Below are positions 1-7,081 of a DNA stretch of 23,689 bases, piece after piece. A program made the translations under genes and the position numbers. The notes below the pieces were generated by a model, which was not told where the DNA came from, made no database searches, and was given only the letters and a program-made list of their open reading frames with translations. Position 1 is the first letter of the stretch, and every line of letters begins with the position of its first letter. The DNA comes from Actinobacteria bacterium UBA5975 (lineage in GTDB: Bacteria > Actinomycetota > Actinomycetes > Nanopelagicales > Nanopelagicaceae), in the NCBI GenBank assembly GCA_002430075.1, contig DJBN01000003.1, positions 1 to 23,689 on the forward strand, in the 5' to 3' direction.

Positions 1-2
1 AA

Positions 3-76
3 GGCCCGGTAGCGCAGTTGGTTAGCGCGCCGCCCTGTCACGGCGGAGGTCGCGGGTTCAAGTCCCGTCCGGGTCG
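3..76 (+). tRNA. tRNA-Asp (anticodon GTC)
   Basis: A full cloverleaf can be drawn. The 7-bp acceptor stem pairs 3-9 with 69-75 and contains one G-T pair. The anticodon stem pairs 30-34 with 42-46 around the loop CTGTCAC, with anticodon GTC at 37-39. The T stem pairs 52-56 with 64-68 around TTCAAGT. The discriminator base is G76. CCA is not encoded, because GCT follows. It reads aspartate codons. A strong terminator begins 2 nt downstream, so this is the last tRNA of its transcript. Any other tRNAs of that transcript would lie before the window. Confidence 0.97.
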
Positions 77-78
77 CT

Positions 79-110
79 AGAAGAGAGTGTCCACACACTC
101 TCTTCTTTTT
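79..110 (+). terminator. Intrinsic terminator after tRNA-Asp
   Basis: A perfect 12-bp stem, AGAAGAGAGTGT (79-90) with ACACTCTCTTCT (95-106), closes a 4-nt loop and is followed by TTTT (107-110). This is a textbook Rho-independent terminator. It lies between two tRNA genes on the same strand and implies that tRNA-Phe is transcribed separately. Confidence 0.9.
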
Positions 111-113
111 AAC

Positions 114-119
114 TATAAC
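114..119 (+). promoter_or_regulatory. Candidate -10 element for tRNA-Phe
   Basis: TATAAC at 114-119 matches the TATAAT consensus at 5 of 6 positions. It lies 8 nt before the mature 5' end of tRNA-Phe, so transcription would start only one or two bases upstream of the tRNA. No convincing -35 box is visible: that region falls inside the terminator hairpin of tRNA-Asp. A private promoter is expected because the terminator separates the two tRNAs. The assignment rests on spacing and sequence only. Confidence 0.4.
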
Positions 120-127
120 TCCATATT

Positions 128-201
128 GGCTCGGTAGCTCAGTTGGTACGAGCGCGCGACTGAAAATCGTGAGGTCGACAGTTCGATCCTGTCCCGAGCC
201 A
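128..201 (+). tRNA. tRNA-Phe (anticodon GAA)
   Basis: The acceptor stem GGCTCGG (128-134) pairs perfectly with CCGAGCC (194-200), and the discriminator is A201. The anticodon stem CGCGA/TCGTG encloses the loop CTGAAAA, with anticodon GAA at 162-164. The T-arm motif GTTCGATC is present. CCA is not encoded. The gene faces the end of the long minus-strand operon, whose last stop codon is only 20 bp downstream. The AT-rich stretch between them contains a T run but no hairpin. Confidence 0.97.
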
Positions 202-221
202 CAATTATTTTTTACTTTAAA

Positions 222-413
222 TTAGCCGGCAGAACCAGAACCTGATGGTCCTGCTTTGCGCTGAACTTGTGGAGCACCGCCGCTGCGTTGGCCACCACGG
301 ATCTTCGAGCCTGTTTCGGAATGAGTCTGTGTGCCTGGAGCGCCCTTCTTATTCTTCTTTGCTTCAAGGGCTGCAAGCATTCTTGCTTTCACATCATCAT
401 TTTTATCGCTCAT
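222..413 (-). CDS. Small DUF5302-family protein
   Basis: This encodes a 63-residue basic, hydrophilic protein with no membrane segment or signal peptide. The N-terminus MSDKNDDVKARMLAALEAKK is a charged, probably helical stretch. The remainder is rich in Gly, Ser, Lys and Gln, and ends in a GGAPQVQRKAGPSGSG-like tail. This helix plus Gly-rich basic tail resembles the actinobacterial DUF5302 family, whose function is unknown. The assignment is by recall of the pattern, not by search. It begins 10 bp after the MraY-like gene ends and is the last gene of the long minus-strand run. A GAGGGG stretch at the end of the preceding gene lies rather far upstream to act as its ribosome binding site. Confidence 0.7.
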   Translation of the reverse strand: MSDKNDDVKARMLAALEAKKNKKGAPGTQTHSETGSKIRGGQRSGGAPQVQRKAGPSGSGSAG

Positions 414-423
414 GGTGGTAAGT

Positions 424-1464
424 CTACCCCTCAGATGGAATTCTTAAGAAGTAAATGAGTTTTGATAGCCACGCTACTGCGCCAACAACTATCAATTGAA
501 GCCCCAAGGTATCGGGCCAGATGTAGATAGAAATAGAGATGAGGCCGTAGAAGGCTGCCATTGCCCACAAGGTGAATGCCGTGGATCGGCGGTTTAAGCC
601 TTTTCTCATCAAGCGATGTGACAGATGATCGCGCCCACCTTGAAAAGGAGAAATGCCCCGATAGAGCCGTGAAATCACTGCAACTGTTGTATCAAGAATT
701 GGGGTAGCCATTAAGAAAAGGGGAATGGAGAGAGATTTATAGGAAGGAATAACTCCGGGGCTTAAGCGAATAGTGAGTACAGAGATGATAATTCCCAAGA
801 AGAGTGAACCAGCATCGCCCATATAAATCTTGGCTGGGTGGCGATTCCAGATGAGAAATCCAGCAGTAGCACCAGCGGTCACGATGGCAAGGGCGCTGAC
901 TAAAACTTGCTGGCGATCGTAGGCGATAAAGAAGAGGAAAAAGGTAATGACGGTAACTGTTCCTGCAGCTCCTCCATCATGGTTATCGAAGAAGTTGATG
1001 GAATTGGTTACTCCGACTATCCAGAGAACAGTGACAAAATAGTTGATGAAGTGGTTGTTAAAGGCAAAACCCATTGTGTCTGTGATAGTCAGAATAACCG
1101 CAACCACGATCCCTGTGAAGGTTTGGGCAACCAGACGTGGCCATGGTTCAAGCCCTTTGAGGTCATCCCACAAGCCCATTGCAGAGATTGCAATAGCTGG
1201 CACCAAGACAAAGCTTGCTAACTTAAGAGTTTCTAGAGAGAAATTTACTGCTAGTAGAGAACCGTAGGATGCTGCAATAATTCCAATTGCAATTGCAACG
1301 CCGCCCAAATATGGAACTGGATCTTTCTGGACTTTGCGAGCCAAGGTTGGAGCATCGACAGCTCCGATACGTAAGGCTAACTGACGAATTGCCGGAGTAA
1401 TGGCGCCGACAAAAATAAAGGTTAAAAACCCAAGAAAGAAAAATTGCGCGATTGAATAAGTCAT
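424..1464 (-). CDS. MraY/WecA-family undecaprenyl-phosphate glycosyl-1-phosphate transferase
   Basis: This is a 346-residue polytopic membrane protein of about ten hydrophobic segments. The family moves a sugar-1-phosphate from a UDP-sugar to undecaprenyl phosphate at the inner face of the membrane, starting a cell-wall glycopolymer. Family motifs appear in order: PYLGG (51-55), the Asp pair in WDD (99-101), NFFDNHDG (157-164) where the family usually has an N-x-x-D-x-x-D-G motif, MGDAGS (215-220), and the His-rich GGRDHLSHRL (276-285). It is more like WecA/TagO than true MraY, which sits in the dcw cluster. The product could be a teichoic-acid-like, arabinogalactan-type or O-antigen-like polymer. 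It lies 15 bp after bldC. No clear Shine-Dalgarno precedes the ATG, so translation may depend on coupling. Confidence 0.85.
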   Translation of the reverse strand: MTYSIAQFFFLGFLTFIFVGAITPAIRQLALRIGAVDAPTLARKVQKDPVPYLGGVAIAIGIIAASYGSLLAVNFSLETLKLASFVLVPAIAISAMGLWDDLKGLEPWPRLVAQTFTGIVVAVILTITDTMGFAFNNHFINYFVTVLWIVGVTNSINFFDNHDGGAAGTVTVITFFLFFIAYDRQQVLVSALAIVTAGATAGFLIWNRHPAKIYMGDAGSLFLGIIISVLTIRLSPGVIPSYKSLSIPLFLMATPILDTTVAVISRLYRGISPFQGGRDHLSHRLMRKGLNRRSTAFTLWAMAAFYGLISISIYIWPDTLGLQLIVVGAVAWLSKLIYFLRIPSEG

Positions 1465-1479
1465 TATGAAAAAAGGGTT

Positions 1480-1677
1480 TTAGCTCTGTGCCTTGAAGTA
1501 ATTCTGACGAAGTTCATCAACTTCGGATTTGCGATATCTGCGGTGTCCGCCAAGAGTGCGAATCGAGTTGAGTTTTCCAGCCTTTGCCCAACGAGTCACC
1601 GTCTTGGGATCAACACCGAAGAGTTCTGCTACTTCGCGTGGGGTGAGAAGCACCTCAGCATCTGGCAATCGATTCAT
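1480..1677 (-). CDS. bldC: BldC-type MerR-like transcriptional regulator
   Basis: This encodes a 65-residue DNA-binding protein that is almost entirely one winged-helix domain. Key segments are LLTPREVAELFGVDPKTV (10-27), then RWAKAGKLNSIRTLGGHRRY (29-48), the signature of the BldC branch of MerR-like proteins. BldC lacks an effector domain; in Streptomyces it binds direct repeats cooperatively and times development. I chose the ATG at 1677 because GGGGGAAG lies just upstream and the resulting length and N-terminus fit the family. An in-frame ATG at 1713 would add 12 residues. The 108 bp before 1677 is the largest gap in the long minus-strand run, so bldC may have its own promoter. Its closeness to purM and DUF3073 matches the Streptomyces neighbourhood. 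Confidence 0.9.
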   Translation of the reverse strand: MNRLPDAEVLLTPREVAELFGVDPKTVTRWAKAGKLNSIRTLGGHRRYRKSEVDELRQNYFKAQS

Positions 1678-1743
1678 AACTTCCCCCAAGAAGCGGCGCC
1701 ATAACCTGTCCATTTTGCGCCTTTATGTCGCAAAGTATCCCCC

Positions 1744-1767
1744 ACTGCCTGGCCAGTAGCAATACTG
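1744..1767. repeat. Overlapping inverted repeats upstream of bldC
   Basis: Three alternating short motifs lie between the DUF8083-like gene and bldC: ACTG (1744-1747), CAGTA (1754-1758) and TACTG (1763-1767). CAGTA and TACTG form a perfect 5-bp stem around GCAA. The first ACTG can instead pair with CAGT at 1754-1757, so two mutually exclusive small hairpins are possible. The position is suitable for an operator or a small leader structure of bldC. Function is unproven and the repeats are short enough to be chance. Confidence 0.35.
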
Positions 1768-1785
1768 CCAAGATGAATTTACGCT

Positions 1786-2601
1786 TTATATAGCCGATTC
1801 AAATGCTTGAACTGCTCTCCATCGTGAAACTAGACGCTCATAACCCTGTCCTGCAATCGCACCATCGCCGGCTTGAAGCCCCGACAAACTAAAGGCTACA
1901 TCTTCAATCGATGAATCATCATTTAAGCCATCCTGTCCTTGGCTACGAAGTGCACCATCGAGATAGCTGGCAAGTCCGCCATAATCGAGTTCAACAAGGG
2001 ATTCGGGGTGAAAAAGTTCTAACCAGTCCAACATATTTTCAATCTCTTGTTCGACTGGACCTGGACCAAATGCAGAGAGGACTATTTCGTGAGATGACTC
2101 TGTGCGTTCTCGCGCCTTTGCCATCGTTGTTCTTGCAATTGAGAAGGGGCCATCTTCATCTATTCCATGGACTCGCTCTTCAGGAATGTAGAGAGAGAAC
2201 CAGCGAGGTGGGATTACCCAATTTTCAGTAATGATATGTGGAACGCGATCTTCTAAGAGATCTACACCTGTTGTGATTACCTCTTCTAGGGATGGCGGAA
2301 TAAAAAATGGTGTAATCGATGATGGAAGCGATTCTTTAAAATCATCGAGCGCTGCCCAGCAACGAGTCGCCGTCGACCATGGACAGACGTATCGAATGTT
2401 ATTGATATCAAGAACATGGGCACCATCAGGTCGTACTGCCGGAGGTTCAGGGAAAACTAAACGGCGTAGAGCGAGCGCTTGCTCTTCTTTCCGTGAATCA
2501 ATCGATGTATCAATATTTTGCCAACGGATTCGATCTACCGGTTCAAATGCTGAAAGTGGTTCGTAGATACGAAGGGATGCAACGTACGGAGTTGGTCTCA
2601 C
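1786..2601 (-). CDS. Conserved actinobacterial protein of unknown function (DUF8083-like)
   Basis: This is a 271-residue soluble protein that starts with GTG. There is no signal peptide, membrane segment or recognisable catalytic motif. Conserved-looking blocks are RIYEPLSAF near the N-terminus, VCPWSTATRCWAAL around residues 92-105, WVIPPRWFSLYIPEE in the middle, and FHPESLVELDYGGL near residue 200. The opening block and the last block recall an actinobacterial family encoded beside DUF3073 and bldC, which I place in DUF8083 from memory. It lies 23 bp after DUF3073 in the same orientation. No Shine-Dalgarno is evident before the GTG. The biochemical role is unknown. Confidence 0.65.
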   Translation of the reverse strand: MRPTPYVASLRIYEPLSAFEPVDRIRWQNIDTSIDSRKEEQALALRRLVFPEPPAVRPDGAHVLDINNIRYVCPWSTATRCWAALDDFKESLPSSITPFFIPPSLEEVITTGVDLLEDRVPHIITENWVIPPRWFSLYIPEERVHGIDEDGPFSIARTTMAKARERTESSHEIVLSAFGPGPVEQEIENMLDWLELFHPESLVELDYGGLASYLDGALRSQGQDGLNDDSSIEDVAFSLSGLQAGDGAIAGQGYERLVSRWRAVQAFESAI

Positions 2602-2624
2602 GTAGAAAGGCTACTTATTAATTC

Positions 2625-2801
2625 TTATGCGCGTGGAATGTAATTGCCTTCAGCAAAGGGATCATTGTCATCCTGATTTTGCTGGTTAGGAACATCGCCA
2701 TGGAGTTCCTTCGTAAGGCGATCGAGGTCCATCTCCTGAGAGTTGTACTTCAAATCACGAGCAACTTTGGTTTGCTTAGCTTTTGCACGGCCGCGACCCA
2801 T
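2625..2801 (-). CDS. DUF3073 family protein
   Basis: This 58-residue basic protein is read directly from the sequence. It begins MGRGRAKAKQTKVARDLKY and ends in an acidic and Gln/Asn-rich tail, DNDPFAEGNYIPRA. The MGRGRAKAKQ N-terminus with a following ARxLKY motif is characteristic of DUF3073, a near-universal actinobacterial family of unknown function. The start is fixed by a perfect AAGGAGGT ribosome binding site six bases before the ATG, one of the strongest in the window, which suggests high expression. In Streptomyces the gene directly follows purM; here a membrane protein gene lies between them. The tail and the basic N-terminus suggest a nucleic-acid or ribosome partner, but this is speculation. 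Confidence 0.9.
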   Translation of the reverse strand: MGRGRAKAKQTKVARDLKYNSQEMDLDRLTKELHGDVPNQQNQDDNDPFAEGNYIPRA

Positions 2802-2844
2802 TGGGCGACCTCCTTACGATTAGCTGATGTGTCAGGCGCGTAGG

Positions 2845-4233
2845 TTATCGCGACTTGGCGTCGGACTCCAAAGCAACGGCAAATGAGCGAGTTTTAACCC
2901 TGTGGCGCAGGGCAAAGTAGCCCATGACCTGCAGAAACAGGCTCAGGGTCATCGTAGGGATGCGGAAGCGGTGGTCTCCGATCGTTCCCATGGCTACCAG
3001 CCATGAGATGAGGACAGGGATAAAGCTGGCATAAGCCAGGTTGGCATAGATGCCGCGCATCGAGCGGAGCCAGAAGAAGCCGATAAAGAAGAGTGAGATA
3101 CACCCAACTGTCCAGAAGAACGAAATGCCGCGACCAACTGATTTATAAACCAAGTCATTTCCAGATTGGCTGCCCTTTGCAATATTTACAATGGGATCAA
3201 TCTTGAGCCATGGATTTCTCGCCATCGTTCCATTACCAAGTGGACCAGACCATGGCGTCCAGTAGAACCAACCTTTATTAATAAGTAATCTAATTGATTT
3301 AACTGGGTTAGATAGGTACCACGTGATAACGCACCTAACTACATCATTATCTGAAACGGTTGTCGCAGGAGCTACGGGTTCGCAAGGAACATCAGGTCCC
3401 GCATGTGCATATCCACCTGCGGTTTCATCTCCTGCACCCAAGCGCATGGTGACACCCAGGTTTGTAGAAATTACAGCTTTATCAATCGACTGGATGTTTC
3501 TTTGAATCATAATTGCTGGCGCGATTGCCATAATTCCAATTACTCCAACAAGGATCAAGGCTTGAACCTTGCGGTTCTTATACATAAGCGCCCACACAAT
3601 TGCTAGCACAATCGAGGTAAGAACCCAGCGAGGTTGCATAAAGGATGCAAGGGCTGAGAAAAAACCGGCAGAAATAACTCGAAGTATCAATCCACGATCA
3701 TTGGCGCTCTGCAGTGATTTCATGATCAGGCCAACAACCATCAACATGCAGGCAGCGATAGGGCTTTCGTATCCCACAGCTAAAGAGCTCAGAGATAGCG
3801 TTGGGTTGAAAGCCAATACCAATCCAATGAGGAACATATATGGCTGCATCTTTGTGCCACGTAACTGCTTGACGAAGTAATAACTTGAATATGCGTAGAA
3901 GATAGATTGTGAAAATGAAATCAAATAGATGAGATGAGCCAAGGAAATCTTGCAGAGAATCCAGATCAAGATTGGATAACCCGCTGGCCAGTAAGAAAGA
4001 ATACTTTTATCGCTCAAATAGCCTTGAGCAAGCAGTCCATCAACGCCACTTAAGTAGTTCTCGCCATCTGCACCTAACCACCCGCCCAAAATTGCGCCAT
4101 CTGCGCCGCGGATATTGCTCATTGTGATGAGCTTGATGACGAAAGCCAAGACAGGGATTGCAATCAAATAGAAGTTGATCTTACTTAAAGATTTAGCTTG
4201 CCTCTGTCGTGCGATCTTTGACTTACTTGCCAT
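2845..4233 (-). CDS. Polytopic membrane protein, putative GT-C-type glycosyltransferase
   Basis: This encodes 462 residues with a short basic cytoplasmic N-terminus and about eleven hydrophobic segments. Between segments one and two lies GADGENYLSG (54-63), an acidic loop like the catalytic Asp-containing first loop of GT-C mannosyl/arabinosyl transferases, followed by YWPAGYP. A long outer loop, roughly 245-360, holds two cysteines and several Trp residues, and further helices follow. GT-C enzymes use lipid-linked sugars on the outer face of the membrane. The fold assignment is by topology and the acidic loop only; donor and acceptor are unknown. The ribosome binding site GGAGGA overlaps the last codons of purM, and the gap to purM is 5 bp, so the two are cotranscribed and probably translationally linked. 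Confidence 0.65.
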   Translation of the reverse strand: MASKSKIARQRQAKSLSKINFYLIAIPVLAFVIKLITMSNIRGADGAILGGWLGADGENYLSGVDGLLAQGYLSDKSILSYWPAGYPILIWILCKISLAHLIYLISFSQSIFYAYSSYYFVKQLRGTKMQPYMFLIGLVLAFNPTLSLSSLAVGYESPIAACMLMVVGLIMKSLQSANDRGLILRVISAGFFSALASFMQPRWVLTSIVLAIVWALMYKNRKVQALILVGVIGIMAIAPAIMIQRNIQSIDKAVISTNLGVTMRLGAGDETAGGYAHAGPDVPCEPVAPATTVSDNDVVRCVITWYLSNPVKSIRLLINKGWFYWTPWSGPLGNGTMARNPWLKIDPIVNIAKGSQSGNDLVYKSVGRGISFFWTVGCISLFFIGFFWLRSMRGIYANLAYASFIPVLISWLVAMGTIGDHRFRIPTMTLSLFLQVMGYFALRHRVKTRSFAVALESDAKSR

Positions 4234-4238
4234 GCTTC

Positions 4239-5297
4239 TTATCCTCCGTATTGAGAAACCAAGTATGAAGGGGCTTTATCGTTATCGCCAGAAGGCTCAA
4301 CGGTTCCAGCTGCCCATGCTTTCATTCCACGCGCAGCTAGTGAGCGAATAACGAGATCTGCGATGCTCGGGTCGATAATTGCTGACATTCCGATACCACA
4401 GTTCCATGTGCGTTCCATATCTTCTTGGGGAACTGAAGCCACGGTTGCTAGAAATTTCATCTCCGCAGGTAGCGACCATGTGGACCTGTCGTACTTTGCT
4501 GTAAGCCCTGCAGGAATGACACGGGCAGTGTTATCGGCAAGTCCACCGCCAGTGATGTGGCTAAAGGTGTGCAACTTCTCGCCTTGAGCACGAATAAGTG
4601 CAAGACAATCCAATGTGTAAATTTCAGTAGGAGTTAAAAGTAATTCGCCAAGGGTTTTGCTTAACCCTTCATAGCTCTTTGATAAATCTAGATTCTGTGA
4701 TTTTAAAATATGTCGAATTAATGAATATCCGTTTGCATGAAAGCCACTTGATGGCATGGCAATAATTACATCGCCTGACTTCACACGATGTGCGCCTAGT
4801 TGGTTATCCGCATCAACTGCCCCAGTAGCAGCGCCTGCAATATCGAATTCATCTTCATCTAAGAGCCCAGGGTGTTCTGCCGTTTCTCCGCCAATGAGTG
4901 CGGTTCCCGCCTTTTCACACCCGCGAGCAATTCCCGAAACAATATCTGCGATGCGCTCTGGAATTACTTTGCCAACTGCAATGTAATCAGTCATGAAGAG
5001 CGGTTCTGCCCCGCAAACAACTAAGTCATCTACAACCATGGCGACAAGATCTTCACCGATGGTGTCGTACTTTCCCATTAAGCGAGCAATTTCAGTTTTA
5101 GTGCCAACACCATCGGTTGAGGTCGCAAGCAACGGTTGTTTCATTGCTTTAAGAGCAGAGGCATCAAAGAGCCCTGCAAATCCACCGATTCCGCCCATTA
5201 CTTCCGGGCGAGACGCACGTGCAATCGATGCCTTCATCAATTCAACTGCGCGGTCACCTGCATCGATATCCACACCAGAATCTTTATAGGTTGCCAT
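4239..5297 (-). CDS. purM: Phosphoribosylformylglycinamidine cyclo-ligase (AIR synthetase)
   Basis: PurM closes the imidazole ring, converting FGAM and ATP to AIR, step five of de novo purine synthesis. The protein is 352 residues, the normal length. Visible family motifs are YKDSGVD at 4-10, GIGGFAGLF (36-44), the nucleotide/metal-binding DGVGTK (62-67), the Asp pair in MVVDDLVVCGAEP (87-99), and GGETAEHPG in the middle. PurM belongs to the same ATP-binding superfamily as PurL, encoded upstream. The ATG shares its A with the purF TAA stop (TAATG), which indicates translational coupling. It is intact. Confidence 0.97.
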   Translation of the reverse strand: MATYKDSGVDIDAGDRAVELMKASIARASRPEVMGGIGGFAGLFDASALKAMKQPLLATSTDGVGTKTEIARLMGKYDTIGEDLVAMVVDDLVVCGAEPLFMTDYIAVGKVIPERIADIVSGIARGCEKAGTALIGGETAEHPGLLDEDEFDIAGAATGAVDADNQLGAHRVKSGDVIIAMPSSGFHANGYSLIRHILKSQNLDLSKSYEGLSKTLGELLLTPTEIYTLDCLALIRAQGEKLHTFSHITGGGLADNTARVIPAGLTAKYDRSTWSLPAEMKFLATVASVPQEDMERTWNCGIGMSAIIDPSIADLVIRSLAARGMKAWAAGTVEPSGDNDKAPSYLVSQYGG

Positions 5298-6784
5298 TAC
5301 AGATGGACCTTATCTGTGTGAATATCGTTAACTTCAAGTCTGGTCTTACCTTCTGATAAATCCGTTGGAATTGCAATCGGATATACGCCAGAGAAACAAG
5401 CGGTGCAGAGCTTTGATTCGGGCACTCTTGTAGCCTCGATCAGTCCTTCTTGCGATACATAAGCTAAAGAATCAGCTCCGATAGATCTGCGAATTTCTTC
5501 AATTTCTAATCCACTGGCAATGAGTTCAGCGCGAGTCGCAAAATCGATACCGTAGAAGCAAGGCCACTTCACTGGAGGCGAAGAGATACGCACGTGAATC
5601 TCGAGCGCTCCCGCTTCGCGCAACATCCGTACAAGTGCGCGTTGAGTATTACCGCGGACGATTGAATCATCGACAACGATAATTCGTTTGCCTTCAATAA
5701 TTTCACGTAAAGGATTGAGTTTTAAACGTATACCTAATTGGCGAATAGTCTGCGAAGGTTGAATAAAGGTACGTCCAACATAAGAATTCTTTACAAGGCC
5801 CAGGCCGTAGGGAATACCAGATTCTTTTGCATATCCAATAGCTGCCGGGGTTCCAGATTCAGGAACTGGGATAACTAAATCAGCATCGACCGGAGCTTCG
5901 ATAGCAAGGCGTTGACCTATTCTTCCACGAACAGCATGGATTCCTTGTCCCGCAATTGTTGTATCTGGGCGCGCAAGATAGACATACTCGAAGATGCATC
6001 CCTTTGGTTCTGGCGTTGCCCACATCTGTGAACGTATTCCATCTTCATTAATTGCAAGAAATTCTCCAGGTTCAACTTCTCGTACAAAGGCTGCTCCGAC
6101 GATATCGAGGGCCGCTGATTCTGATGCAACCACCCACCCGCGCTCAAGCTTTCCAATTACAAGTGGGCGAACTCCGTGGCGATCACGTGCGGCATAGAGC
6201 GTTTGTTCATCCATAAAGACGAGCGAGAAGGCTCCTTCAAGTTTTGGAAGGACAGCTAATGCGCTTGCTTCCACATTCTTCTCGTCTTGTAGACCAATGA
6301 GCGCTGTCATGATTTCAGTATCTGTCGTGGCGCCACGATCATTTTTCTGGGGCTCGGCCTCTAGTTTCTGTACCAATTCAGCAAGAGAGCCTGTATTCGT
6401 TAAATTTCCATTATGTGCAAGAGCAAGGGTTCCGTACTTCGTTGGGCGAAGAGTTGGCTGCGCATTTACCCAGGTACTAGAACCTGTAGTGCTGTAGCGA
6501 CAATGGCCAATCGCTAGATTTCCGACAAGGGATGCAAGATCAGTCTCTGTAAATACCTGTGAAACAAGGCCCATATCCTTATAAATAAGGATTCGTTCGC
6601 CATCGGAAGTTGCAATGCCTGCAGATTCTTGACCGCGGTGCTGAAGAGCGTAGAGTCCATAAAAAGTTAACTTTGCTACTTCTTCACCCGGTGCCCATAC
6701 TCCAAATACGCCACATGCATCTTGAGGACCCTTATCTGCATCGAGAATATTGTGGTTAAGCAATCCATCGGGGCGGCGGCTCAT
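5297..6784 (-). CDS. purF: Amidophosphoribosyltransferase (glutamine PRPP amidotransferase)
   Basis: PurF commits PRPP to purine synthesis by adding ammonia from glutamine. The protein is 495 residues. A 23-residue propeptide precedes Cys24 in DACGVFG; in the Bacillus-type enzyme this propeptide is removed so that the cysteine becomes the N-terminal nucleophile. NTN-hydrolase motifs YALQHRGQESAG, GHCRYSTTG and AHNGNL follow. The PRPP loop VVDDSIVRGNT lies at 370-380. Cys263, Cys409, Cys460 and Cys463 match the four ligands of the 4Fe-4S cluster of the Bacillus-type enzyme, so an oxygen-sensitive cluster form is expected. The ATG overlaps the stop of the SCP-family gene by 4 nt (ATGA). Confidence 0.97.
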   Translation of the reverse strand: MSRRPDGLLNHNILDADKGPQDACGVFGVWAPGEEVAKLTFYGLYALQHRGQESAGIATSDGERILIYKDMGLVSQVFTETDLASLVGNLAIGHCRYSTTGSSTWVNAQPTLRPTKYGTLALAHNGNLTNTGSLAELVQKLEAEPQKNDRGATTDTEIMTALIGLQDEKNVEASALAVLPKLEGAFSLVFMDEQTLYAARDRHGVRPLVIGKLERGWVVASESAALDIVGAAFVREVEPGEFLAINEDGIRSQMWATPEPKGCIFEYVYLARPDTTIAGQGIHAVRGRIGQRLAIEAPVDADLVIPVPESGTPAAIGYAKESGIPYGLGLVKNSYVGRTFIQPSQTIRQLGIRLKLNPLREIIEGKRIIVVDDSIVRGNTQRALVRMLREAGALEIHVRISSPPVKWPCFYGIDFATRAELIASGLEIEEIRRSIGADSLAYVSQEGLIEATRVPESKLCTACFSGVYPIAIPTDLSEGKTRLEVNDIHTDKVHL

Positions 6785-7077
6785 GGCTCCATCCTAAGCG
6801 GTAGTAGCTCAGTTAAATCTGCGCGAACTCCCGAAGCGTTGATAGCACCACTGGCCATAGCCTCGGCCCAGCTTCTTTCTCCGCTGGCTAGCGCAAGCCA
6901 AGTGGAGGCATCCATCTCGATGACATTAGCCGGCGTTCCCCGTGTATGCGTTGGCCCCGCGCCACATTGAACTGCAGCATATGGTGGGATTCGAACTTCA
7001 ATGGCGCGACCAGGAGACCGTTGCGTTAAAAGGGCAAGCGTTGCCTTTACCTCTGCAAGGATTTCTGGATCGCGCAT
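6781..7077 (-). CDS. Sterol carrier family protein (actinobacterial, purine-locus type)
   Basis: This is a 98-residue soluble protein. Recognisable blocks are GRAIEVRIPPYAAVQC (23-38), HTRGTPANVIEMD near 44-56, the TWLALASGERSWAEA segment, and SGVRADLTELLPL near the C-terminus. This is the small family annotated as sterol-carrier-like in Actinobacteria and commonly encoded between purL and purF. The TWLxLAxG and RADLxxxLPL patterns resemble the C-terminal half of SCP2-type domains. No ligand or enzyme activity is known to me. Its ATG comes 4 bp after the purL stop, and its end overlaps the purF start by 4 nt, so the three proteins are probably made in step. Confidence 0.8.
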   Translation of the reverse strand: MRDPEILAEVKATLALLTQRSPGRAIEVRIPPYAAVQCGAGPTHTRGTPANVIEMDASTWLALASGERSWAEAMASGAINASGVRADLTELLPLRMEP

Positions 7078-7081
7078 TTAC

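Noticed and set aside
202..221. Terminator at the end of tRNA-Phe or the long minus-strand run
   Set aside because: The stretch has a T run but no stem that pairs on either strand, so I do not call it a terminator.
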